From: Salvator merianae
Lineage: Eukaryota > Chordata > Lepidosauria > Squamata > Teiidae
Assembly: GCA_003586115.2 (NCBI GenBank)
Contig: QVOM02000103.1
Span: forward strand, 6,547,738 to 6,611,737
DNA length: 64,000 nt
Direction: 5' to 3'
Shown: positions 44,737 to 55,373 of the stretch, piece after piece
Layout of the letters: the number at the start of each line of letters is the position of its first letter
How positions within the stretch are numbered: position 1 is the first letter of the stretch
Made by a program: the position numbers and the translations under genes
Notes under the pieces: generated by a model
What the model saw: only the letters and a program-made list of their open reading frames with translations
Told to the model about the DNA's origin: nothing
Database searches by the model: none

Positions 44737-46324
44737 CACAAAGGTAAGTCTGTGATTGCTCCTTGTATCTGGCGTGGGGTGGTAAGAGGCCATCAGGGGA
44801 TCTGGTTTATATCCTGCATTGCCTTTTGCCATCTTGAGACAGCCTTAGTAAATAAACAGCAACAAATACAGAACATTTGGATTTGAATTACTGATCATTG
44901 TGTTTAACATTTTAGAGACAGCAATGCTTTGTACGTGTGAGTGAAAGAATGTCATCATTTTCTGTTTATTATCCGGGTTTCCAGAAAGAAATTTGAACAA
45001 ATTGTCAAGAGTTGTCAGTACACTGCTCTTATGCAGTTGTATTTATATGTAGTATATGTTGTATTTATGCAGTTGTATTTCTGATTACAATAATCAGAAA
45101 ATCTTTTGACAAACTAGTGTTAGGTTGACTGCAGGCACCATGATAGGGCTAGTAAATCTTTAAAGGTATCCAGAAGAAATGTTTTTTTCAAATTTTACAG
45201 CTTTTTGTAACCTAGATAGTTTAAAAAGCCCCTCCATTTAACAAAACTTCTTAAAGATATAGGATTCTTGTAGCCTTTAACATCTTGCCAGTTGCATATA
45301 ATTGCAAAATATAGCACCCCCTTCTCCCAGGCATAAATTAAACACTTTAAAAACATCCAAATACTCTTTTTTAATGACTTTCAGAGATCAATATCAAAGT
45401 GTAAGAGGTTTGTGAGTTTAAGATAGCTTTGTTTATGCAGGCATGTAATTGTATTTTAATATGGTGCTTTGTATGCACTCTGAATCTTCTGAACCATTCT
45501 TAAGACTTTATAAAAATGAAATAAACAGATAGAATACTTAGAGCATAATAGTGGAAAAACACCTTTAATAAACTAAAGAAAAGGCCACCACAAAATAAAG
45601 TAATCACTGTTTTCAGGATCTGAGAACAGTGCTTTCTTCTTGTCGTAGGATGAGTAGCAAGTCCAATGGAACACTGGAAGACAATCAAGACTTGGATCTC
45701 TCCTACACACAATATGCTTCTTGCTCCCTGTCATGCTACTGGTTCTGCTATGTGCTCTGCCACTTCTATCAGTTGCCCAAAGGAACTGCCTTTACTTTTC
45801 AGAAGGAGCCATAATAAGCAGCTACATACAACTCTCTGTCTGTGATCTATAGCTTAAAATTTCATATATTATTTTGTTCATTAAGAACTATATCCTTCCT
45901 CAATGTCTTATCTGCTGTAGTTCCTTCTACCTGTTCCTTGCCAGCTTTCTATAATTTCTTAGGCACTTCTCAATCATAAGCTTCACAATAACTTCTCCTT
46001 AGCTTCAGCTCCCCATTTCCTGTGTCTGTGTTACGTTGGTTCACTTGACTGCTTTGCCACAGCCTTAACCCAGGGTTTCCTAGTATCTTATTTATTCTTC
46101 CTCTCCTTCTAGTAATAAATAGGCAATTCTCAAGTGGAAGAAAATAAAAAGTGGAGGGACCCAAGGTAAAAGTGCCCCCCTATGACCTGTACTTTTTAAT
46201 TTATTTGCAAATTATCTAGAAGTACAAGTCCCCTTCATAGATCAATGCCATATTGTTGTGGAAGGGCTTGCATAGCTCAACAAAACTATGAGCTATGCCA
46301 TACAGGGCCACCCAAGACAGACAG
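44737..46324. other. intronic stretch, nothing recognised
   Basis: AT-rich; short direct repeat ATGCAGTTGTATTT at 45030 and 45067. No gene. Confidence 0.4.
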
Positions 46325-46580
46325 GTCATAGGACTTTTTCACACTTATCTGGTATATCGGAACTAGCAGATTGCTGGACTGCTTCTTCCACACATGTGAT
46401 CTACTGAAGTATTCCAGAAGAATCCTAAGAGTTCCCTGTTCCAACCATTTTGTACTGATTAAAAGCACTCCACAAGCATACCTATGGTAGCAGGAACAGT
46501 TCATGAGTGGCACTTTTGCACCTCTTTTGGTGTTGCAAGACCAGGGAATTGGAACTGCACAACTATGCCTGTGCCAAGAT
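46325..46580. mobile_element. possible MITE fragment (TTTTTCACACTTATCTGG end)
   Basis: The left end GACTTTTTCACACTTATCTG resembles the 4261 element end (TTTTCCCACACTTACC), and GGTATATCGGAACTAGC resembles MITE interiors. The right end is unclear because a BovB LINE begins nearby. Confidence 0.35.
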
Positions 46581-46769
46581 CACTACTCCAAACCCACATG
46601 GAAATGAGTGAATTTAACTCAGATGACCATTATCTCTGCTACTGTGGGTAAAAATCCTTTAGAAGAAATAGAGTAGCCCTCATAATCAGTAAAAGGGTGA
46701 CAGAAACAGTACTGGGGTACAGTCTCAGAAATGAAAAAATCATCTCTGCTCAAATCTAAGGCAAACCAT

Positions 46770-47235
46770 TCAACATCATAGTAATCCACATCTACGCCCC
46801 AACCACTGATGCTGAAGAGACTGAAGTTGGCCAGTTCTATGAAGACCTACAACACCTTCTAGAAGCAACGCCAAAAAAGATATTGCTTTCATTATAGGGG
46901 ATTGGAATGCTAAAGTACAAAAACAAAAGATAACCAGAGTAACAGGCAAGTTTGGCCTTGGAGTACAAAATGAAGCAGGGCAGAGACTAACAGAGTTTGG
47001 TCAAGGTAACTCACTGGTCATAGCAAGCATTCTTTTACAACAACCCAAAAGGCAACTATGCACATGAACATCACCAGATAGTCAATACTGAAATCAGATT
47101 GATTATATACTTTGCAGCCCAAACTGGAAAACCTCTATACAGTCAGTAAAAAAATCTGGAGCTGACTGTGGCTTAGATCATGAACTTCTTATTGCAAATT
47201 TCAGACTTAAATTGAAGAAAGTAGGGATTACCACT
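46770..47235 (+). pseudogene. BovB endonuclease fragment
   Basis: Readable blocks are IIVIHIYAPTTDAEETEVGQ, FYEDLQHLLEATPKKD, AFIIGDWNAKV (46885-46917) and TRVTGKFGLGVQNEAGQRL, then NQIDYILCSPNWKTSIQS-like and ADCGLDHELLIANFRLK. GDWNAKVG, the IDYIL block and the DHELL block are endonuclease signatures. Frameshifts (for example at about 46870 and 47030) and stops break it. Confidence 0.85.
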
Positions 47236-47776
47236 TGACCGTACAGGTATGATATAAATATTATCCCTTAGGAATATGTAGTAGAGGTGATGAATAGATT
47301 TAAGTGATTAGATTTCGTAGACAGAGTATCTGAAGAACTATGGACATTGTAATATTGTACTGGAGGCAGCAACAAAAAAATTCCCAAAGAAAAATATGAG
47401 CAAGAAAGCAAAATGGCTGTCTGATAAGACTTTATGAATAGCTGAGGAAAAAACTGAAAGGAAGGGAAGAAAGGGAAAGATATACTCAACTGAATGCAGA
47501 TTTCCAGAGATCAGCAAGAGAGGTAAGGAGGACTTCTTAAATGAGCAATGCAAAGAAATAGAATAAAACAAAGGAATGGGAAAGACAAGATATCTCTTCA
47601 AGAAAATTAGAGATATCAAGGGAACGTTTCATGCAAAAATGGGCATGGTATCAGACAAAAATGGTAGGGACCTAACAGAAGTAGAAGAGATTGAGAAGAG
47701 GTGGCAAGAATAAACATGTGAACTAAACAAGAAAAATCTTAACATCACTTACAACCACAAAGGTATAATCACTGAT

Positions 47777-48286
47777 GTAGGGTCTTTCTGCATGAACCCT
47801 TAATCTGGATTAAGGGTCTATGTAGTACACTTCCAGACCTCGTGGATCTGCATGTTAGTGCAGATTTATGACACAACATACCCCCACTTGTCTGCTCTGT
47901 CTGCATAAGACAGAGCATGATCTGGATTAAGAAGGCCTTTACTCGGATCGTTGGTAATCCTGATTAATCAGGGCTACCAGCAGAGCAGCAGGCCTGAACT
48001 AGAACATGGGAGGCATGCAGATGCATACGTGCCATGTTTGGGATTACCAGGAAACACTTTTCAGCAGCATGCCATAGTGCACTGCTGAGAAGCACCCCAC
48101 AGAGGTCCAGAGACTAGGAACAAACTTTTGTAGCCTTCAGAGGCATGGGAATGTGGCTGCAAAGCTTGTGCAAGCTTTGCAGCCATGGCATGGCCTAATC
48201 TGGATTAATGCTGTCAGTATTAATGTTGTCAGATGATGCCTATCTGGGATCTAGATCAGTGGACGGAGATAATCCAAACCTACTGA
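47777..48286. mobile_element. MITE, family E, inserted in BovB, about 510 bp
   Basis: BovB coding sequence stops at AATCACTGATGTA and resumes at CTACTGATCCGGACATCC. ACTGAT lies on both sides (47771-47776 and 48282-48287), a possible short target duplication. Inside, GGTCTTTCTGCATG, then CTTAATCTGGATTAAGG (a small palindrome), GTCTGCTCTGTCTGCATAAG and GAACATGGGAGGCATGCAGA also occur in order at 56528-56845. No clear terminal inverted repeat. Confidence 0.65.
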
Positions 48287-49100
48287 TCCGGACATCCTGG
48301 ATGTCTAGTGGGCCTTAGCAAGCATTGCTAACAACAAGGCCAGCAGAGGTGACACGATTCCGACTGAGCTGCTGAAAATCCTAAAATACAATGCTGTTTA
48401 AGTGCTGCATCAATATACCAAAGTCAGCAGTGGCCACTGGATTGGAAAAGTCCAGTTGATGTTCTAATCCCAAAGAAAGGCATTGCCAAAGAATGTTCAA
48501 ACTATTGAATAATTGCCCTCTTCTCACACTAGTAAGGTTATGCTTAAGATTCTGCAAGCTAGGCTTCAGCAATATGTAAACTGAGAACTATCAGAAATGC
48601 AAGCTGGTTTTGAAAAGGCAAAGGGGCTAGAGATCAAATTGCCAACATTTGCTTGATAATGAAGAAAGCAAGGGAGCTCCAGAAAAAACATCTACTTAGA
48701 TCACAATAAATTGTGGCAAGTTCTTAAAAAGATGGAACCTGTATGTGATCAAGAAGCCACAGTTAGAACAAAACATAGAACTGATTGGTTCAAGATTGGG
48801 GAAAGAGTACAACAAGGCTGTATATTGTCACCCTATTTTTTTAACTTATATGCAGGGTCATGTGAAATGCCAGATTGGGTAGATCAAAAGCCAGAAGTAA
48901 GATTGCCATGAGAAATATCAAGAATCTCAAATACTCAGACAACACCACGATGATGACAAAAAATGAAGAAGAATTAAGGAACCATTTGATGAGGGTGAAA
49001 GAAGAGCGTGCAAAAGCTGGCTTGAAGCTCAACATTTAAAAAACTAAGATCATGGCACCTGGTCTCATCGCTTCCTGGCAAACAGAGGGGAAAGAAATGG
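48287..49100 (+). pseudogene. BovB reverse transcriptase fragment
   Basis: Blocks in order: SIANNKASRGDTIPTELLKI, SKVMLKILQARLQQYVN, MQAGFEKAKG, VQQGCILSPYFFNLYAG, NIKNLKYSDNTTMMTKNEEE, RVKEERAKAGLKLNI and KTKIMAPG. The catalytic box is YSDN at 48932-48943, where active polymerases have YADD: the second Asp is lost. In-frame stops and shifts elsewhere. Confidence 0.85.
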
Positions 49101-50141
49101 AAGCAATGTCAGATTTTGTTTTCTTGGGCTCAAGGATTACTACAGCTGGGACTGCAGCCATGAAACTGAAAGATGTTTGTTCTTTGGGAGGAAAGCTATG
49201 GCAAACCTGGGCAGCATATTAAAAAGAAGAAACATTCCCTTACTGACAAAAATCCCTATAGTCAAAGCTATGTTTTTTCCAGTAGTAATGTATGGCTGTG
49301 AGATTTGGACCATAAAGAAGTCTGAGTACTGAAGAATCAATGCTTTAAAATCATGGTGTTGGAGAAGTTTTCTGAGAATCCCATGGACTGCAAGAAGATA
49401 AAATCAGTCAATACTAAAGGAAATCAATCCTGACTGTCCATTGGAAGGGAATACTGAAGCTGGACAGCAGAGAATGAGATGGATAGTGTCATGGAAGCAA
49501 CATGAGGTTCACCAAACTTTGGGAGAGGAGAGAAAAGCTGGTGTGTTAAAATCCATGAGGTCAAAAACAGTCAGTCACAACTTAAAAACTGAGCAACAAA
49601 AGAAGAAATAAGAGTAAGCTGTGATTTAGCAAAGTTTGCTGACAACACCAAATTATTCAGTGAAAACTGAAAAACCTTGTGAAGAGCTCCGGAGGGACCT
49701 CTTGACTTTGGTGTGTGTGTGTGAGCAAATAAGCGTCAGTATTAATAAGTGCAAATGATGCACGCTGGGGAAAAACCCAATTACAAGCAGGAACTGTTGA
49801 GGTCTCAGCTTTCTGTGGTACCAGCAAAAGAACCTTCAAGTTCTTGTGGATAGCTCAATGAAGGTGTCAGCCCAGTGAAAAAATGTAAATTCAAAGCTAT
49901 GGATAATTAAGAAGGGAATAGAAAATACATCTGTAAGTATCATTGTGCCTCTTTATAAATCTATGGTGAGACTATATTTGGAATATTGTGCATAATTCTG
50001 ATCATCAGACCTCAGGAAGGCTACTGAGGAATTATAAGAAATAACGAAAATAATAAGAAGAATGTTCAAGGGATTAGAACACATCCCTTATAAGATAAAG
50101 CTGCAACACCTAGACCTATTCAACTTTGTAAAATTGCATTT

Positions 50142-50751
50142 AAGAGAGACAGAGGCGTAGCGAGGGGGGGCGGGGGGGCGCTCAGCCCCGGGTGGCGCGT
50201 TGTCTGGGGCGGGTGGCCCACGGAGCCAGGGCCCTGCCCACCGGCGTCCTCACTCGTTGCCCCGGGCGGCCGCGCTCGTCGCTCCGGGCAGCCCGCCCGC
50301 CGGCGGCCACGCTCGTCGCCCCGCCCGCCGGCGTGCGTGTGGGCGGAGCCAGCGAGCGCACATGCGTGCGGGCAGGGCCATCGAGGTCCCCTCCGGGCGG
50401 GCCGGGCGAGGAGCACGACCCCCGCCGGGCGGGCCGGGGCAAGGAGCAAGGCCGCCGCCGGGTGGGCCGGGGTGACGAGCAAGGCTGCTGGCAGGCGGGG
50501 CGACGACTGGGGCATGCACGCGCACTGGCCCCGCCCACACGCATGCACACTCGCTGGCTCCGCCCACACGCATGCGTGCTCGCCGGCTCTGCCCGCTCGC
50601 ATGCATGCTCGCTGGCCCTGCCCGCTCGCATGCGCGCTCGCTGGCCCCACCCGCACGCATGCGCACTCGCTGGCCCTGCCCCTAGCCCCAGGCGTCAAAG
50701 CTGCTAGTAGCCCCAGGCATCAAAGCTGCTAGCTACGCCAGTGAAGAGAGA
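50142..50751. mobile_element. GC-rich non-autonomous hAT element with exact 8-bp duplication
   Basis: The element (50150-50743) begins CAGAGGCGTAGC and ends GCTACGCCAGTG, inverted repeats with two mismatches in 12. AAGAGAGA lies at 50142-50149 and again at 50744-50751. Eight-base duplications and CAG-starting ends define the hAT superfamily. The body is extremely GC- and CpG-rich and includes a 29-bp tandem array. Long open frames on both strands arise only from GC richness and lack a known domain. Confidence 0.9.
50513..50680. repeat. 29-bp tandem repeat array in the hAT MITE
   Basis: About six units of the type CGCCCACACGCATGC followed by a GCACTCGCTGGC-type half. Each unit has an alternating purine-pyrimidine core such as CGCATGCGCGC. 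Units differ at a few positions. Confidence 0.85.
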
Positions 50752-51237
50752 ACCTGATTGAAGTTTATGCCTAGTGTGGAAATGGTAGATAGATAAAAAG
50801 TTCTTTTCTGTATCACACAACAGTGGAACCATCTACAAAGCTGATGGGCAGGAATGTTAGGACTCACAGGGAGAAGTATTTTTTTCACCCTGTGCGTCAT
50901 TGGTCTGTGAAATTTACTATCTGGGAAGATTGTGATGGCCACTAGCCTGAATAGCTTTAAGAAGGGGTTAGATAAATTCATGGAGGACAAATGGATCAAT
51001 GGTTGCTATAATGGATGCCAAGGTACTGTCCCCAGGTTGGAAGGACAGGTGGGATCCCTGAAAAGGTCACTTGCAAGGAATTGAGAGTAGCTAAGATTTT
51101 TATCTTCATCTCTGCTTGAAAATGCCCAGAAGCATTTGGTGGGTCAGTAAGCAAGACGAGATACTGGACTAGATTGGCTGTGGCTGGGCTTCTCCTATGT
51201 TCTTATGTTCAGCTTCTGGTTAACCTAGTACTATTCA

Positions 51238-51770
51238 GGCCTGTTCTCAGTTTGGCCTAGCAAGCATCAAGCATGCTTGCTATCCAAGTGCTTCCACACA
51301 TGGCGGAAGCCTAAGCAGCAAGGAGCAGGCTTCATCCAATTCTGATCAAGACACCGCAGGAGCACTAATTAGTGTTCCACGACCCTACCAGCAGGTGATA
51401 GTCACCTTCTGGTAGGGTGCACTTACCTGTGACTGGAGTGGTCCAGCCAATGTGAAAACCCAATTGTGCCTACGTGATCGGGGCCACGCAGTGCTTGATT
51501 GGGCCTGCACCCGATCCTCCCCATGGCAGTGGTTGAGAAGCGTCCAACTGCTGCCACGGTGACTGGCAGGCCCACACATTGCATAGGTGCAATGCACAGG
51601 CCTGCCGGTCGCCATGACAGTGGCTGGATGCTTCGTGACCACTGCCATGGCAAGGTTCATCCCATTGTCAGCCCTGCAGTGCAGACAGTGTCTACACTGC
51701 ATAGTAAAATACTACACTAGCACAGACTAAGTTCGTGCAAGCTTAGTAAGTGCGGAAACAGCCCTCAGTA
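51238..51770. mobile_element. MITE, family D, about 530 bp
   Basis: Left end AGGCCTGTTCTCAGTTTGG and right end AAGTGCGGAAACAGCCCTC are imperfect inverted repeats. A strong internal hairpin of about 51520-51655 pairs CCATGGCAGTGGT with ACCACTGCCATGG through CTGGCAGGCC/GGCCTGCCGG. Interior shared with 39415-39650. Confidence 0.65.
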
Positions 51771-53228
51771 GCAGAGGAGGAGTTTAGGTAGGTATAGTAA
51801 AAAGCTTTTGCCTTCCCTGCTGCCAATGACATGAGCAAAAGTAATACATATATATTTATTTCACAGAAAATAGACAAGTAAAAACAAATACAGTGTTAAG
51901 AAAAAGTTTTAAAAATATACAGTGTTCAGATCACCAAGTTGAATATAAGCAGCATACAGTATATCTATGGACAGGAATCCAAGATTATTTAGCTCCAACC
52001 AAGCAAACCATAGTCAGCAAAACAAGAAGGGTCTTTTTTTTTCGTCTTCTTAAAATTGTTTTCAGACATCAGATATTCTTTCTTCTTAGTTGCACAACAA
52101 TTATTTGGAATGACATAAATTCTTCTCTGACCCAGAATTTTAATTTAGGTCAAAAAGAATTCAGGGAAACCATGTCTTCTGTGAAGTGAGCGTTAGCTTC
52201 TGCAAGAAAGATGAGTAAGTTTTATTGGCATCACTGTAATAAATACAAATCAGGTAGCACTTTAAATAAGCTATGTACTTAAATATAAAACACTTAAAAA
52301 AAAAAAAAAGCCAAAGAGATGTAAAGGACCAAAGCATGACAACTGCTACAAAAGAGAGAAGAATGAGAAGGAATGTGAGTTACAAAGAATTTTTTTTTTT
52401 TCAATTTTGAGGCAGGATCTTTCAGAAGAAATAGGGTTGGATAGCATGAGTATGTGAAATTAAAGAAGATATATGATTTTTGGATATTAAAGATTTAAAA
52501 AGAAAATCTATTTTTGCTCTTTGATTTTGAACTGCGTCTGTTCCACTGGGCATAAAATCAGATTTTATATTATCTGATTCTCCACATTATTCATGAATGT
52601 ATATGAATTTAATTCTGGCAGTGTGCACAAAATTAAAAATGTACATCTGTGTAAATTTTGGATCTACAGTAATCCTCTACCAACCATTTTCTGCATATTA
52701 TGTATGTGTGTGTGTGTATATTTATATATGCTGTTCATAGTGATAGCTTTACATTTGTAGACCTATTTGCCATTGGTGAGGCAGTGAATTTACTATATAA
52801 ATCCAATCTGTTCGGCCTGACTGGTCTTATAAACTGGTTTAGCAGCAGATGGTTTAGCATGTTCTGTTTGCTTATGCTCCTTGTACTTTCTGCAGTGATT
52901 TTATGAGTTCCGTTGTAAGTCTGTATATAGGAGAAGGCTTTTTTCTGTTAAAAGTGTGTTTCTTTTTTAGTTCTATGTATGCTTGGAGGCTTTTGCATAT
53001 TCTGTCAGTGTAAGCTTTTAATTTTTGCTTCAACTTCGTTGGCTAGGAGTTTGCAATTTCTACTTAGGTGAGTTACTTTTTAAGGTCAGGATTATAGTTT
53101 CACAGGAATAGTGTCCCTAAACTCATTTCCCATGACATCTTAGAAACTGCAATTTTGGCAAACCTCTTACGGTTGATGAAGGAATACTATATAAACACTA
53201 TATACATTTTACATATGCAAACATGTAT
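51771..53228. other. intronic stretch, possible LINE tails, no gene
   Basis: AT-rich. Segments such as 52215-52280 (GTTTTATTGGCATCACTGTA) look like a reversed LINE 3' tail but are too short to classify. A (TG)n of about 8 units lies at 52701-52716. Confidence 0.35.
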
Positions 53229-54446
53229 ATTAGAGTTATGTACAAACTAGTGGAAATGTGTTTCGTTTGGGAATATTCACAATGCAGAATGGCTGATTCA
53301 GTTTGTAACTCTTAAAGAAAACTGCTCTTAGACAAAGAGCTTTTAGTCAAAGTGTATTTTATTTCAGAGTTCTCATGTGCACTGAGGAAGCAAAGGGCTA
53401 ATCCCAACTGCTTAACTTTATATGGATTTGAAGGATCTTTATAATACTCTTGTTGATTAAAAAGAAAGAAAGAAAGAAAGAAATGTGACTCAGGAAACAT
53501 GATTCAGATGTGCCCACAGACTCCAGTTCCTCATTCTTAGAACACTGGACCTGTACCCAATTACAAAAGACTCCTTGCAACATATTGCAAGCTGATTACA
53601 AATCTTCCTTTGCCAACTGCTTTCTACCTTCTAGCATATTGCAGATGCTGCTTATTAAATTCATATAGTTTATCAACCATCCATATTGGAAAACCCCTAA
53701 CCCTTCCAGACTTTTCCTTTCTTCCACACTTCCCCCTTTTCTGGATCTTTTATCCAGAATCCTGAACACTCCATGGAATGAACAAACTATGAACCACCAG
53801 GTCAGTTCTATGATGAACAGTCAGCTGTTCAGTAAACAAGTTTACAACCTCTCTTTGCACATGTGGCCTCCTCCATCTCTCCCAGCCTCTCTCACTTTTT
53901 CCTGTTGTATGTGCATGGCATCACCTCATTGCGTATGGTGTTACTCATTATGATCATGGGCTTACCATCCCCATTATGCCTCATCTTCTTATTGGTTGGT
54001 GCCAGGTCCCAGCTGCATAGTTCTTTGACAGCACTTTTGTGGCCTCCTAGACCTTTTGGAAGTGGAAGACAATGGGTCCTTTCAGCATGTCACTTCCTGG
54101 TAGGCTTCAAACATGACCAAAGCTTTCCAGGAAATTAACTGTAGAGTGGGTGGCTGAAGCACAGTGCAGATGATCAAGTAGGCGAGGAAAGAGGGAGAAG
54201 GTAAGTCTATGGATGCAATGGGGGGACACTACATGTGATGAGGTGATGCTGTGCACTTGACAGAAGAAGAGATAGGTCTGAATGCAATAGGGGAAGGCCA
54301 GAGACTGGCGAAGGGGAGGAACCAAGCAAACCTTTTGTTTCAAACCCATCTCATTCCAATCCATTACCAAATCAAATGCTCAATTTTTTAGTGAGGTTTG
54401 GTTTGGCACCAAGCCCCTATGGTTTGTTACATGCATATCTCTAATT
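53229..54446. mobile_element. large inverted-repeat element, family G-like ends, 1.2 kb
   Basis: Left end ATTAGAGTTATGTACAAAC and right end GTTTGTTACATGCATATCTC with TAAT form an imperfect inverted repeat. Arms can also be paired inside: GTGCATGGCATCACCTCATT and GGGCTTACC near 53912-53970 against the complement of 54205-54260 (GTGCACAGCATCACCTCATC, TAGACTTACC). It is therefore a large partial palindrome. No transposase. A (GAAA)n tract is inside. Confidence 0.6.
53459..53482. repeat. (GAAA)n microsatellite
   Basis: About six AAAG units inside the element at 53229-54446. Confidence 0.9.
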
Positions 54447-55250
54447 TTATTCAGAACAAAGGCATAATGTGGAACACAGTTGGAATTATTACTTTTGGAA
54501 TAACCTCTCCAGTGGTTGGCCAACTGCCACCATAAACAGTTCTATATAGATACAGCTTGGAGGACAGGTTTAAAAGAACCGTTGATCGCTGGGCCCAGTC
54601 TTGAAAAATTATATGATCTACTATAGCTCCACAAAAATAGTGTTACTTACAGCAGCAACAATGGGGAGGAGGATAGGCAGATTCAGGGTTTTGATTCCAT
54701 ATGTACATATTCAAGCATATTCTTTAAAAAAGTATGAAATTTCATACAAATGAGACTATATGAAAATCAAAGTACAAAAAATATTATTCACATTGAACAG
54801 GCATCAGATTTCTTAGTGATCTGTATTATTAAATATTACAATACCAGATGGAACAAATAGTTTTACTGATCAGTATATTGCTTCTGATAGTATAATAGTA
54901 TAGAATTTCTGATTCAGCATCTAGATCTCACCCATGCATAACTGCAGGTCATGCTCGCACTGAAAGGTGTGAAGCTATTAATTGGCATCAGTAATCATAA
55001 GGTGAAACATAGAATTGTAAAATCTACACTCACAAACCGTTGCCTATTGAATTGCTTCCTTTTATTCCTCTTCCTTCTTGAAAGAATTGCCCTAATAAAG
55101 CTAAATAATACAGGGCAATGACATTTTTATAAGTTTGTTTAGAACAGCTTTCTCATTATTTTTGTTTTCTTTCTTTCATTTGCAAAGACTTACCAGAGAA
55201 GTTCATTCATTTATTTTCCTTCTCCTTCTTTTCTTTATTTTTGCATCTAG
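54447..55250 (+). other. LDB2: end of the 22.4-kb LDB2 intron
   Basis: AT-rich unique-looking sequence ending in a strong pyrimidine tract (TTTTCCTTCTCCTTCTTTTC and on) and the acceptor AG at 55249-55250. Confidence 0.6.
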
Positions 55251-55373
55251 GTGTGCACAGAAGGACGTCTTATCTTGGAATTTACTTTTGATGACCTTAT
55301 GAGAATAAAAACATGGCACTTTACCATTAGACAATACAGAGAGTTAATCCCACGCAGTATTTTAGCCATGCAT
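55251..55373 (+). CDS. LDB2: LDB2 internal exon (self-association domain, part 2)
   Basis: This 123-bp exon encodes 41 complete codons, from VCTEGRLILEFTFDDLMRIK through TWHFTIRQYRELIPRSILAM to a final His. Acceptor TTGCATCTAG is at 55241-55250; donor CAT then GTAAGT at 55374. Both boundaries are phase 0, so it joins the previous exon (…MFTK) without a shift. It continues the N-terminal dimerisation domain of LDB proteins. FTFDDLMRIKTWHFTIRQY is LDB2-like (LDB1 has FMFDDMMRIKTWHFSIRQH, from memory). The residue after REL is Ile; I recall Val in mammalian LDB2 and Ile in LDB1. No disruption. Confidence 0.96.

Larger units (their letters stand above)
46581..49605 (+). mobile_element. BovB (RTE-clade) LINE, dead copy, with internal MITE
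   Basis: Endonuclease and reverse-transcriptase blocks of BovB can be read in order through many stops and frameshifts, and the copy ends near CAAAAACAGTCAGTCACAAC with CTGAGCAACAAA, as BovB 3' ends do. A MITE (about 47777-48286) interrupts it. The copy is in the same orientation as LDB2. BovB is typical of squamates and is known for horizontal transfer into other vertebrates, so it supports the squamate assignment without proving it. Confidence 0.85.
49606..51215 (+). mobile_element. CR1 LINE, 3' half, split by a GC-rich hAT MITE
   Basis: It starts in the polymerase (LAKFADNTKLF near 49626), passes ATCTATGGTGAGACTATATT and TGGAATATTGTGCATAATTC, and ends with CTGGACTAGATTGGCTGTGG, then CTTCTCCTATGTTCTTATGT, the squamate CR1 3' end. 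The catalytic box reads FADN. A 594-bp element (50150-50743) interrupts it. Sense to LDB2, no intact frame. Confidence 0.85.

Noticed and set aside
50120..50707. Long overlapping open frames on both strands (up to 192 codons) with Cys/Arg/Ala-rich repeats
   Set aside because: They lie wholly in the GC-rich hAT MITE and its 29-bp array. GC-rich DNA has few stop codons, the frames coexist on both strands, and no domain is recognisable.
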